The position numbers were made by a program, and so were the translations under genes. A stretch of 8,982 nucleotides of DNA from Thalassospira sp. UBA1131 (GTDB taxonomy: Bacteria > Pseudomonadota > Alphaproteobacteria > Rhodospirillales > Thalassospiraceae): the NCBI RefSeq assembly GCF_002311515.1, contig NZ_DCAO01000095.1, forward strand, positions 1 through 8,982. The letters are read 5' to 3'. Below the pieces are notes generated by a model, which saw only the letters and a program-made list of their open reading frames with translations, ran no database searches and was not told the DNA's origin. Below are positions 1-6,834 of the stretch, in pieces (within the stretch, counting starts at the first letter, position 1; each line of letters starts with the position of its first letter).

Positions 1-795
1 CCGGAACTGGCAGAAGTCGGTCAGAAATTCTTTGATAACCCGTGGATCGATGTGCCGCCGCGCGCGGGCAAGTCATCGGGTGCCTTTGCCCATCCGACCG
101 TGCCGTCAGCACATCCGTATTTGCTGCTGAACTATCATGGTAAAACCCGCGATGTGATGACGCTTGCCCATGAGCTGGGCCATGGTGTGCATCAGGTGCT
201 GGCGGCAGAGCAGGGCTATTTCCTGTCTGATACGCCGCTGACCCTTGCGGAAACCGCATCGGTGTTTGGTGAAATGCTGACCTTCCAGTCGATGCTGCGT
301 TCGGAAAGTGATCCGAAGATGAAGCGCATCATGCTGGCCGGCAAGGTTGAGGATATGCTCAACACCGTCGTGCGTCAGATCGCGTTCTTTGAATTTGAAA
401 AGCGCGTCCATGAAAAGCGCCGCGAAGGTGAATTGACCGTTGATGAGATCTGCGAGATCTGGATTGCCGTACAGCATGAAAGCCTGGGCGATGCCATCCG
501 TTATGAAGATGAATACAAGTACTACTGGTCTTATATTCCGCACTTCATCCATTCGCCGTTTTATGTCTATGCCTATGCCTTTGGCGATTGCCTGGTGAAC
601 TCGCTTTATGACGTTTATCAGGGTGCCGAAGACGGCTTCCAGCAGAAGTATCTTGATATGCTGAAAGCCGGGGGCACCAAACGGCACAAGGAACTTCTGG
701 CACCGTTCGGACTTGATGCATCGGACCCGGCCTTCTGGCAGCGGGGCCTTAATATGATCAAACGCATGATCGACGAGCTGGAGGAGCTTTCCTGA
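1..795 (+). CDS. M3-family oligoendopeptidase (PepF-like), 3' part only
   Basis: The reading frame is open from base 1 with no start, so the gene begins upstream. The 264 codons present are roughly the C-terminal 45% of a family that usually runs to about 600 residues. M3 enzymes are cytosolic zinc metallopeptidases that cut short peptides. The zinc site is visible: HELGH (169-183) supplies two His ligands and the catalytic Glu, and the Glu of AETAS (250-252) is the expected third ligand. The preceding HPYLLLNYHGKTRD segment and the later HFIHSPFYVYAYAFGDCLVNSLY segment are typical of the bacterial PepF/M3B branch and line the substrate groove. The stop at 793-795 lies one base before the next ATG, and the last codons provide GAGGAG (781-786) as the ribosome binding site of the kinase gene, so the two are probably translationally coupled. 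Family assignment is firm; the exact clade is not. Confidence 0.93.
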   Translation, partial: PELAEVGQKFFDNPWIDVPPRAGKSSGAFAHPTVPSAHPYLLLNYHGKTRDVMTLAHELGHGVHQVLAAEQGYFLSDTPLTLAETASVFGEMLTFQSMLRSESDPKMKRIMLAGKVEDMLNTVVRQIAFFEFEKRVHEKRREGELTVDEICEIWIAVQHESLGDAIRYEDEYKYYWSYIPHFIHSPFYVYAYAFGDCLVNSLYDVYQGAEDGFQQKYLDMLKAGGTKRHKELLAPFGLDASDPAFWQRGLNMIKRMIDELEELS

Positions 796-796
796 T

Positions 797-2173
797 ATGA
801 GTGATAACGACGATGATTATACCGCCGCAAACGAGGAAAACAGGTTTGGCGGGCGGGTTCGTCGTTATGCACGGGTGGGCGCATCGGCCAGCAAGCTGGC
901 CGCGCGCCTTGCCACCGGGAAAATGTTCGGCGGCGAGATTGATCATGCCAAATACGCCGCCGAACTGACCTCGGCCCTTGGTGGGCTCAAGGGGCCGTTG
1001 ATGAAGGTCGCCCAGATCCTGTCGACCATCCCCGATGCCCTGCCCAAGGAATATACCCAGGCGCTGGCCGAACTTCAGGCAGATGCGCCCAGCATGGGCT
1101 GGCTGTTTGTCAAACGCCGCATGCGAAGTGAACTTGGGGCCGGATGGCAATCGAAATTCACAGAATTCAGCCACGATGCCGTGGCGGCCGCGTCACTTGG
1201 GCAGGTGCACAAGGCGACACTGCCCGAAGGGCGGGATGTTGCGTGCAAGCTGCAATATCCGGATATGTCGGCAACGGTTGAGGCCGACCTTAAGCAGCTG
1301 CGCGCAGCCTTTGCGATCTATAAGCGCTATGACAGCGCGATTGATGCGCAAAACATTCAGGAAGAACTGACCGCCCGCCTGCGTGAAGAACTCGACTATG
1401 AGCGTGAAGCCAAGCATATACGCCTTTATCGCCATATGCTGGCCGATGAGGACTGTGTTCATGTGCCCGAACCGGTTGATGAACTGACCACCAAGCGGCT
1501 TTTGACTATGACCTGGCAAACCGGGCAGAAATTCAAGCATTTCCTTGAAAGTGATCCCGATCAGGATGCGCGCAATCAGGTTGCGCTTAATATGTTTCGG
1601 GCGTGGTATGTGCCGTTTTATCGCTATGGCGTGATCCATGGCGATCCGCATCTGGGCAATTACACGCTACGTGATGACCTTTCGGTCAATCTTCTGGATT
1701 TCGGCTGTATCCGCATTTTCAAGCCAGACTTCGTAAGAGCGGTGATTACGCTTTATGAGGCGCTGCGTGACGAGGACGAGGAAAAGGCTGTTTCAGCCTA
1801 TGAAAGCTGGGGCTTTGAAAATCCGTCGCGCGAATTGATTGATGTGCTCAATATCTGGGCCAGCTTCGTTTACGGCCCGATCCTTGATGATCGCGAACGC
1901 AAGATGGGTGAAACCAACTCTGTCGCCTATGGCGCAGAGGTCGCAGGAAAGGTTCATCAGGAGCTGCGCCGTGTCGGCGGCGTCAAACCTCCGCGTGAAT
2001 TCGTTCTGGTTGACCGCGCAGCGGTCGGGCTTGGCGCGGTGTTCCTGCGCCTTGATGCAGAGGTGAACTGGTATCGCCTGTTTAACGATCTTGTCGGCGA
2101 TTTTGACGTGGCAAAACTTGAAGCCCGTCAAAAAGATGCACTGGCCCAGATCGGTTTGGAACGCCCCGACTGA
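797..2173 (+). CDS. AarF/ABC1/UbiB-family atypical kinase
   Basis: A 458-residue protein of the ABC1/ADCK/UbiB family, atypical kinase-like ATPases that support ubiquinone biosynthesis (UbiB in bacteria, COQ8 in mitochondria). Family signatures appear in order: a KxGQ-like motif, here KVAQ (70-73); the Ala-rich nucleotide loop AAAS (130-133) that replaces the kinase glycine loop; the ATP-anchoring Lys151 in VACK; the ExD motif in EELDYE (E198, D200); the catalytic loop HGDPHLGN (281-288); and the metal-binding DFG (301-303). The start is ATG 797, with GAGGAG about 10 bases upstream inside the preceding gene. No C-terminal transmembrane pair is visible, unlike E. coli UbiB (546 residues), so it is shorter and probably peripheral or soluble. 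Gly is replaced by Ala in KxGQ; I believe this occurs in related alphaproteobacterial proteins but could not check. Family certain; a role in ubiquinone synthesis is inferred from the family only. Confidence 0.9.
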   Translation: MSDNDDDYTAANEENRFGGRVRRYARVGASASKLAARLATGKMFGGEIDHAKYAAELTSALGGLKGPLMKVAQILSTIPDALPKEYTQALAELQADAPSMGWLFVKRRMRSELGAGWQSKFTEFSHDAVAAASLGQVHKATLPEGRDVACKLQYPDMSATVEADLKQLRAAFAIYKRYDSAIDAQNIQEELTARLREELDYEREAKHIRLYRHMLADEDCVHVPEPVDELTTKRLLTMTWQTGQKFKHFLESDPDQDARNQVALNMFRAWYVPFYRYGVIHGDPHLGNYTLRDDLSVNLLDFGCIRIFKPDFVRAVITLYEALRDEDEEKAVSAYESWGFENPSRELIDVLNIWASFVYGPILDDRERKMGETNSVAYGAEVAGKVHQELRRVGGVKPPREFVLVDRAAVGLGAVFLRLDAEVNWYRLFNDLVGDFDVAKLEARQKDALAQIGLERPD

Positions 2174-2406
2174 TAAGGCGTGCAAGTCGTCGCATTCACC
2201 AACTTATCCGGCCCCCCAAGCGAGTCGACTTTTCAATGCAGAGTCGAGCACCCGTTTGGGCAAATTGCGCGATGGAAAATCCGATTTTTGATGTTTGATC
2301 CGGTTTGGTTTCCCAAAAATCGAGAATATTTTTGCGAACCTTTTTGCGTTTGCAACGTTCCCTATTGCGTGCCCATTTGGGAATAAATGAAGACTTGGAC
2401 GTTTAT

Positions 2407-2430
2407 TTGTAAGATAATATTCACTTACAA
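2407..2430. promoter_or_regulatory. 24-base imperfect palindrome, candidate operator
   Basis: Arms TTGTAAG (2407-2413) and CTTACAA (2424-2430) are exact reverse complements around a 10-base spacer. The centre of that spacer is itself the palindrome AATATT (2416-2421), so 20 of 24 positions are symmetric. A weak promoter may overlap it: TTGGAC (2395-2400), then TATTCA (2418-2423) at 17-base spacing. This is the geometry expected of a dimeric repressor site, but I recognise no specific regulator. It could instead be chance symmetry in AT-rich DNA. Confidence 0.35.
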
Positions 2431-2518
2431 CGTGAGGCGAAAACAGGGGAAACTGCCAAAAATCAACGTTCTATTGTGTGACGATCCGGATCAGGACCTG
2501 TTCCATAATGGAAATGAA

Positions 2519-2538
2519 ATGTGCGAATTTCCGCACAT
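2519..2538. repeat. 7-bp inverted repeat / hairpin
   Basis: ATGTGCG (2519-2525) and CGCACAT (2532-2538) are perfect reverse complements with a 6-base loop, AATTTC. A short T run (2545-2549) follows, but six bases after the stem, so this is at best a weak terminator. It could equally be an operator or an RNA stem in a long pnt leader. Confidence 0.35.
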
Positions 2539-2743
2539 AATGGATTTTTCGATATATTAACTGATATAAAGTTAAAGTGCTTTTTTGTCGGTTTTTCGGA
2601 TTGTGGTTGCCGATCAGAAATCGCATCTTGCTTTCAACGCAGACATGCAGGGCGTCATTGATTGTTTGTCCTGAGCACCAATGGCGGGTGGGACCTGATA
2701 TGTCAGCAAGGTTTTTTGCCTTGTAATGCGTGGTGGGAAAGTG

Positions 2744-2787
2744 GGCGGTTTCTTCTGCGATTGCTGAAGAACCGCCTTTTTCTTTTT
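2744..2787 (+). terminator. Strong intrinsic terminator (+ strand) upstream of pntAA
   Basis: GGCGGTTTCTTC (2744-2755) pairs with GAAGAACCGCC (2766-2776) apart from one extra T in the left arm, around a 10-base loop. The T-rich tract TTTTTCTTTTT (2777-2787) follows at once. The other strand has no T tract, so the polarity is rightward. No recognised gene lies between the kinase stop (2173) and this point, so it ends either a leader, a small RNA or long read-through from the kinase gene. Confidence 0.75.
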
Positions 2788-2953
2788 CGGGCCGCTTTAG
2801 GTGTAGGTGTGCTGGCCCGGATGATTTGAACTGGACAAGGGTTGCCCGGTGATCGGTCCAAAAGGAACGCGACATGACGTTCTGGAACCGGTTGCTTTGA
2901 ATGAAGACGGATTGTCAAACTGACCAATCATTTAGGGAAGGAGGTCAAACGCG

Positions 2954-4117
2954 ATGAAACTGGCCGTTCCAAAGGAAATATGGCCCGGGGAAAAGCGCGT
3001 TGCCGTCACGCCAGAGACCGTTAAGAAGCTTAAGGCTCTGGGGTTTGACGTTGCAATCGAGGCTGGCGCCGGAATAGACGCCGCCATACCGGATGATCGC
3101 TTTGTCGATGCTGGTGCAACCATTGCCAAAACAATGAAAACCACCGTGAAGGATGCTGATGTCATCTTCAAGGTGCGCCCACCTGTCATTGACGGCAAAA
3201 CCAACGAATTAACCGCCTATAAGAAGGGGGCCGCTGTTGTGGCCCTGCTTGAGCCCTATGATCGCAAGGACCTGATCGATGCGATGGCAAAGGCCGGTGT
3301 TGATGGCTATTCGATGGAACTGATGCCGCGTATTTCACGCGCACAGTCGATGGATGTGCTGTCCTCGCAATCCAACCTGGCGGGCTATCGCGCCGTTCTG
3401 GATGCCGCCCATGAATTTGGCCGCATCTATCCGATGATGATGACGGCGGCGGGCACACTTGCACCTGCACGGGTTGTCGTGGTCGGGGCCGGTGTTGCCG
3501 GCCTTCAGGCGATTGCAACCGCCAAGCGCCTTGGTGCCGTTGTATCGGCATTTGATGTGCGCCCGGCGGTGAAAGAACAGGTTCAGTCGCTTGGCGGGAC
3601 CTTTATTGAAGTCGAAGACGACACGGCGTCTGATGCCGAAACTTCCGGCGGCTATGCCAAGGAAATGTCGGACGACTACAAAAAGAAACAGGCTGAAAAG
3701 CTTAAAGAGGTTCTGACCAAAACCGATATCGTCATTACCACGGCCCTTATTCCGGGCCGTCCGGCACCGGAAATCGTCACCGCCGATATGGTGTCGGGCA
3801 TGAAACCGGGCTCGGTCATTATTGACCTGGCGGCTGAGCGTGGTGGCAACGTTGCCGGTGTGAAACTTGGTGAGACGGTAATGACCGATAATGGCGTCAA
3901 GCTGATTGGTCCTGCCAACATCACCAGCTCCGTCGCAACCGATGCAACGGCGATGTATGCTAAGAACCTTTTGAACTTCATCACCCTTTCTGTCGATAAG
4001 GACAAAGGCACGCTGTCGTTTAATGGCGAGGACCAGATCATCGCCGAGACGCGCCTGACCCATGATGGAAAGGTCGTTCATCCGAAATTCGGCGGGGAGG
4101 AGGTCGCAAATGGCTGA
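2954..4117 (+). CDS. pntAA: NAD(P) transhydrogenase subunit alpha part 1 (domain I, NAD(H)-binding)
   Basis: The 387-residue soluble domain I of the proton-translocating transhydrogenase. It binds NAD(H) on the cytoplasmic face and passes hydride to NADP+ bound by PntB. Its length matches the R. rubrum type, in which alpha is split in two. Visible elements: an AlaDH/PNT-type N-terminus; the RQD-loop residues R126, Q131 and D134 in the segment RISRAQSMD; Tyr145; the Rossmann loop GAGVAG (178-183) followed by the acidic D201 that selects NAD; and the mobile loop with SGGYAKEM (Tyr234). Numbering runs one behind that known for the R. rubrum protein (R127, Q132, D135, Y235). The start at ATG 2954 is supported by a strong AAGGAGGT (2938-2945) eight bases upstream. 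It is the first gene of pntAA-pntAB-pntB, and its last 8 bases overlap pntAB. Confidence 0.97.
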   Translation: MKLAVPKEIWPGEKRVAVTPETVKKLKALGFDVAIEAGAGIDAAIPDDRFVDAGATIAKTMKTTVKDADVIFKVRPPVIDGKTNELTAYKKGAAVVALLEPYDRKDLIDAMAKAGVDGYSMELMPRISRAQSMDVLSSQSNLAGYRAVLDAAHEFGRIYPMMMTAAGTLAPARVVVVGAGVAGLQAIATAKRLGAVVSAFDVRPAVKEQVQSLGGTFIEVEDDTASDAETSGGYAKEMSDDYKKKQAEKLKEVLTKTDIVITTALIPGRPAPEIVTADMVSGMKPGSVIIDLAAERGGNVAGVKLGETVMTDNGVKLIGPANITSSVATDATAMYAKNLLNFITLSVDKDKGTLSFNGEDQIIAETRLTHDGKVVHPKFGGEEVANG

Positions 4118-4541
4118 TCAATCCGTAGCCCAAAATGCAAATGAACTCCGCGATGCCGCCCTTGGCCTTGCGGAAAAGGCCGCAAAGCTTGCCGATAGTC
4201 TGGCAAGTGGTGCGTCCGATGCCGCTGGCACTGCCGCGGTCGCGGTACAGGGATCAGGCGTCAGCCCGACGGTCCTTGGTCTGACCGTCTTCGTCTTGGC
4301 CTGCTTTGTTGGCTATTACGTCGTGTGGAAAGTTACCCCGGCCCTTCATTCACCCCTGATGGCTGTGACCAACGCCATTTCGTCGGTGATTATCGTCGGT
4401 GCGCTTCTGGCAGCAGGCCCGGTGGAGATGAACTTCTCCAAGATGATGGGCTTCATTGCGGTGGTGTTGGCCTCGGTCAACATTTTCGGTGGCTTCATCG
4501 TCGCCCAGCGCATGCTGCATATGTTCAAGAAAAAGAAGTAG
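4110..4541 (+). CDS. pntAB: NAD(P) transhydrogenase subunit alpha part 2 (membrane domain)
   Basis: A 143-residue membrane subunit corresponding to the alpha-subunit part of domain II, which forms the proton channel together with PntB. Three hydrophobic helices are visible, at about residues 54-74, 83-103 and 112-133, followed by a basic tail ending in KKKK. This matches the R. rubrum-type PntAB of about 140 residues, which lacks the first helix of E. coli PntA. The first 50 residues are hydrophilic and Ala-rich and look amphipathic (AALGLAEKAAKLADSLASGA). The start is ATG 4110: it has AGGAGG (4098-4103) six bases upstream, and the protein begins MADQSVAQ. An in-frame ATG at 4062 lies well inside pntAA and has no comparable site. 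The 8-base overlap with pntAA suggests translational coupling that keeps the subunits in proportion. Confidence 0.95.
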   Translation: MADQSVAQNANELRDAALGLAEKAAKLADSLASGASDAAGTAAVAVQGSGVSPTVLGLTVFVLACFVGYYVVWKVTPALHSPLMAVTNAISSVIIVGALLAAGPVEMNFSKMMGFIAVVLASVNIFGGFIVAQRMLHMFKKKK

Positions 4542-4553
4542 GGGGAACACACA

Positions 4554-5951
4554 ATGTCGGAAAACCTATCGGCTTTCCTGTATCTGGTGGCCTCGGTCTG
4601 CTTCATTCTTTCGTTGCGCGGACTTTCGTCACCTGAATCGGCCCGGACCGGGAACATCCTTGGTATGGTGGGCATGGCAATTGCCATCTTTACCACGCTG
4701 GCAAGTCCGGCCGTGCTGTCATACACAACCATTATCGTCGGTATTCTGATCGGTGGTGCGATTGGTACGGTCATCGCGCTCAAGATCCAGATGACCGCCC
4801 TGCCACAGCTTGTTGCAGCCTTCCACTCGCTGGTCGGTCTGGCCGCGGTGTTTGTCGCCGGTGCAGCGCTTTATTCGCCGGGTGCCTATGGCATCGGAAC
4901 GGCGGGCAATATCGGTGCGGCCAGCCTGATTGAAATGGGCCTCGGTGTGGCGATTGGTGCGATCACCTTCACGGGATCCTTGATTGCGTTTGGTAAGTTG
5001 CAGGGCATCGTTTCGGGCACGCCTGTCCGGTTCAAGGGGCAGCATATGCTCAACCTTGCCATCGGGATTGCCATTGTTGTCTTTGGTGTCATCCTGGTCG
5101 TGACCGAAAGCCATACGGCCTTCTGGATCCTTGTGGCACTGGCCCTTGTTCTGGGTGTTACGCTGATCATTCCGATTGGCGGGGCAGACATGCCGGTCGT
5201 TGTTTCCATGCTGAACTCGTACTCGGGTTGGGCGGCATGTGGCATCGGCTTTACGCTTCAGAACAGTGCGCTGATCATTACCGGGGCGCTTGTCGGTGCG
5301 TCGGGTGCGATCCTGTCCTACATCATGTGCAAGGGCATGAACCGCTCGATCTTCAATGTCATCTTTGGTGGCTTTGGCGCAGAGGGCGAAGCAGCCGCCG
5401 GTGCTGGCGGCGATGGTGATCGGTCGGTCAAATCCGGCTCGGCCGATGATGCGTCCTTCATCATGAAGAACGCATCGAGCGTCATCATCGTGCCGGGCTA
5501 TGGTATGGCCGTGGCACAGGCACAGCATGCGCTGCGTGAAATGGCTGATATCCTTAAAGCAGAGGGTGTCAAAGTCCGCTACGCCATCCATCCGGTTGCC
5601 GGACGTATGCCGGGTCACATGAACGTGCTTCTGGCCGAGGCCAGCGTGCCCTATGACGACGTGCTGGAAATGGAAGAAATCAACCGTGATTTCGGATCGG
5701 CTGACGTGGCCTTCGTGATTGGTGCAAACGACATCACCAACCCGGCAGCCAAAACCGACCCGGCAAGCCCGATCTTCGGCATGCCGATCCTTGAAGTCGA
5801 AAAGGCCAAAACGGTCCTGTTCGTCAAACGCGGCATGTCAGCCGGTTACGCTGGCATCCAGAACGAACTGTTCTTCAAGGACAACACCATGATGCTGTTC
5901 GGCGATGCCAAAAAGATGTGCGAAGAAATCGTCATGCATCTCGATAACTGA
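4554..5951 (+). CDS. pntB: NAD(P) transhydrogenase subunit beta
   Basis: A 465-residue subunit holding most of membrane domain II and the NADP(H)-binding domain III. The N-terminal 270 residues are a run of hydrophobic helices. They include His91 (AAFHSLVGLAA), which lines up with the proton-pathway His91 of E. coli PntB, and the conserved MLNSYSGWAA (219-228). A flexible Gly/Ala/Asp-rich linker (about 275-300) leads to domain III. There the NADP site shows GYGMAV (315-320), RYAIHPVAGRMPGHMNVLLA (342-361), GANDITNPAA (390-399) and KRGMSAGYAGI (425-435). All are canonical and intact. The start is ATG 4554, twelve bases after the pntAB stop, with AGGGGGA (4540-4546) as ribosome binding site. 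A strong terminator follows, so this is the last gene of the operon. Length agrees with the family (about 460). Confidence 0.97.
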   Translation: MSENLSAFLYLVASVCFILSLRGLSSPESARTGNILGMVGMAIAIFTTLASPAVLSYTTIIVGILIGGAIGTVIALKIQMTALPQLVAAFHSLVGLAAVFVAGAALYSPGAYGIGTAGNIGAASLIEMGLGVAIGAITFTGSLIAFGKLQGIVSGTPVRFKGQHMLNLAIGIAIVVFGVILVVTESHTAFWILVALALVLGVTLIIPIGGADMPVVVSMLNSYSGWAACGIGFTLQNSALIITGALVGASGAILSYIMCKGMNRSIFNVIFGGFGAEGEAAAGAGGDGDRSVKSGSADDASFIMKNASSVIIVPGYGMAVAQAQHALREMADILKAEGVKVRYAIHPVAGRMPGHMNVLLAEASVPYDDVLEMEEINRDFGSADVAFVIGANDITNPAAKTDPASPIFGMPILEVEKAKTVLFVKRGMSAGYAGIQNELFFKDNTMMLFGDAKKMCEEIVMHLDN

Positions 5952-5975
5952 TCAGACCCTACGGTTTGAAACGGC

Positions 5976-6004
5976 AAAAGGCGGCTCCGGTGGGGCCGCC
6001 TTTT
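5976..6004 (+). terminator. Intrinsic terminator of the pnt operon
   Basis: AAAAGGCGGC (5976-5985) and GCCGCCTTTT (5995-6004) are a perfect 10-bp inverted repeat. Pairing extends inward (CC 5987-5988 with GG 5992-5993, plus a G-U) to leave a three-base loop. The right arm ends in the T tract, 24 bases after the pntB stop. The A run on the left side means it may also work leftward. Confidence 0.92.
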
Positions 6005-6005
6005 G

Positions 6006-6035
6006 TTGTCAATGGGCGTGTCGATCTAGTTTAAT
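6006..6035 (+). promoter_or_regulatory. Candidate sigma-70-type promoter for the AT-rich gene
   Basis: TTGTCA (6006-6011) matches five of six bases of the -35 consensus and TTTAAT (6030-6035) five of six of the -10, with 18 bases between them. A start near 6042 would give a leader of about 37 bases before the TTG start. The -35 begins directly after the pnt terminator T tract. This is a prediction from sequence only. Confidence 0.5.
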
Positions 6036-6078
6036 ATGGCCTTGTGGAAGTTGCTTTTCTCAACGGGAGGCTGTTCTT

Positions 6079-6807
6079 TTGGTTGATGCAGACGGAATTG
6101 CTCGTGGCCTTGGAAAGGGTGATGAGTTCGACGAGATATTGGATAACAAAGAATACGCTAAGCGATTTCTCAATGACGATTTCTGCTTGAATAAATTGAG
6201 GAGGAGGAATGAGGCAGAGATCGTAATTTCCAATGCGAAAACAATCGAGCAAAGTGTCACTCATCGGTGTATCTATTTGATTGATGCCGCTATTACGCAA
6301 ATAGAAGATCAAAACTCGTATGCTCTTGCGCTGATTTTGCGTGGGCACATGGAGAGTGTTGCCCTTATGGGGTATTTTTGTCACCAACTGAATGCGCTTA
6401 TAAACGGCTCTGTCTCCATGAGCTCTGTCCGTGAAAAGCTATTTTCTGCAATGATGGGATCTTCACACGGAGATATACCTAATGCACCCTGTCCTATTAA
6501 TGTACTGAAGTGTATAGATCGTTCTGACTTGGTCCTCGCTCGCCTTGCTAAGAAGAAGGGAAGCGCTATCCTGCGAGATGAATACGAATGGATCTCGAAT
6601 TTCTGTCATCCAAATTTTTTATCATTTCAGATTATGATACCCGAGGCGATTCACGGGAACTATGCCTCAGCTAAAGAAAAGACTTTGGCTGAACCAAACA
6701 CATATCTGATTTCGAGTTTAAGGCAGTCAACGCGGGTTCAGCGGTTGTTTTCTGACCATTTCTTAGAGTTAAGAGAACGCACGGCGAAGAAAATTACTCA
6801 AGCGTAG
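6079..6807 (+). CDS. AT-rich orphan gene, protein of unknown function
   Basis: A 242-residue protein I do not recognise. The frame is open back into pntB, but the likely start is TTG 6079: GGGAGG (6065-6070) sits eight bases upstream and the frame before it runs through the pnt terminator. The protein has no signal peptide, no long membrane segment and no obvious enzyme motif. It looks mostly alpha-helical, with the segments LILRGHMESVALMGYFCHQL (85-104) and YEWISNFCHPNFLSF (169-183). The HPN and RxxxE features loosely recall helical families such as DUF5677, but I would not assign it. There is no RxxxxH HEPN motif in the second segment. Base use differs sharply from its neighbours: three 60-base lines contain 23, 24 and 26 G+C, against 42 in a pntAA line and 38 in the next gene. 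This suggests horizontal acquisition. The next gene starts 27 bases after its stop with no terminator between. Confidence 0.7.
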   Translation: MVDADGIARGLGKGDEFDEILDNKEYAKRFLNDDFCLNKLRRRNEAEIVISNAKTIEQSVTHRCIYLIDAAITQIEDQNSYALALILRGHMESVALMGYFCHQLNALINGSVSMSSVREKLFSAMMGSSHGDIPNAPCPINVLKCIDRSDLVLARLAKKKGSAILRDEYEWISNFCHPNFLSFQIMIPEAIHGNYASAKEKTLAEPNTYLISSLRQSTRVQRLFSDHFLELRERTAKKITQA

Positions 6808-6834
6808 AATTGTAAGGCTTAATTAGAAGGTCGC

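Larger units (their letters stand above)
2174..2953. other. 780-base intergenic spacer upstream of pntAA
   Basis: No convincing protein gene on either strand. The first half is AT-rich: the 60-base line at 2281-2340 has 23 G+C. It holds several dyads: a 24-base imperfect palindrome (2407-2430), a 7-bp hairpin (2519-2538), a terminator-type hairpin (2744-2787) and a 6-bp inverted repeat CGGGCC/GGCCCG (2788-2793 and 2814-2819). No terminator immediately follows the kinase gene, and no good sigma-70 pair is obvious just upstream of pntAA. The spacer therefore probably carries the pnt promoter, a long leader, a small RNA, or a combination of these. Confidence 0.6.

Noticed and set aside
2222..2247. 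GAGTCGA repeated at 2222-2228 and 2241-2247, also readable as TCGACT/AGTCGA arms
   Set aside because: Only two short copies in 26 bases, not followed by a T tract. Too little to call a repeat element or operator.
2180..2386. 68-codon + strand frame after the kinase gene
   Set aside because: No ribosome binding site, composition unlike a real protein (Phe, Cys, Pro and Trp clusters), start only seven bases after the kinase stop in AT-shifting DNA.
2471..2927. Two - strand frames (134 and 74 codons) in the spacer upstream of pntAA
   Set aside because: No good ribosome binding site for the longer one, unlikely amino-acid composition, the two overlap each other, and they run across the + strand terminator hairpin. 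Probably chance openings.
3335..4081. Long open frames antisense to pntAA, and a 299-codon frame antisense to pntB (4719-5618)
   Set aside because: They lie entirely opposite well-identified genes. Such openings are expected from the codon bias of GC-rich coding sequence, and the translations are rich in Arg, His, Asp and Asn without motifs.
4062..4109. Longer N-terminus for pntAB from ATG 4062
   Set aside because: It lies deep inside pntAA without a ribosome binding site. ATG 4110 has AGGAGG at proper spacing and gives the family-like MAD start.
5905..6078. Extending the AT-rich gene back to ATG 5905
   Set aside because: That would overlap pntB in another frame and translate through the pnt terminator. 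The TTG at 6079 has a good ribosome binding site and follows a promoter.
6808..6834. Attachment-site-like repeat flanking the AT-rich gene
   Set aside because: I compared the sequence on both sides (6001-6040 and 6801-6835) and found only loose AT-rich similarity, no clear direct or inverted repeat.
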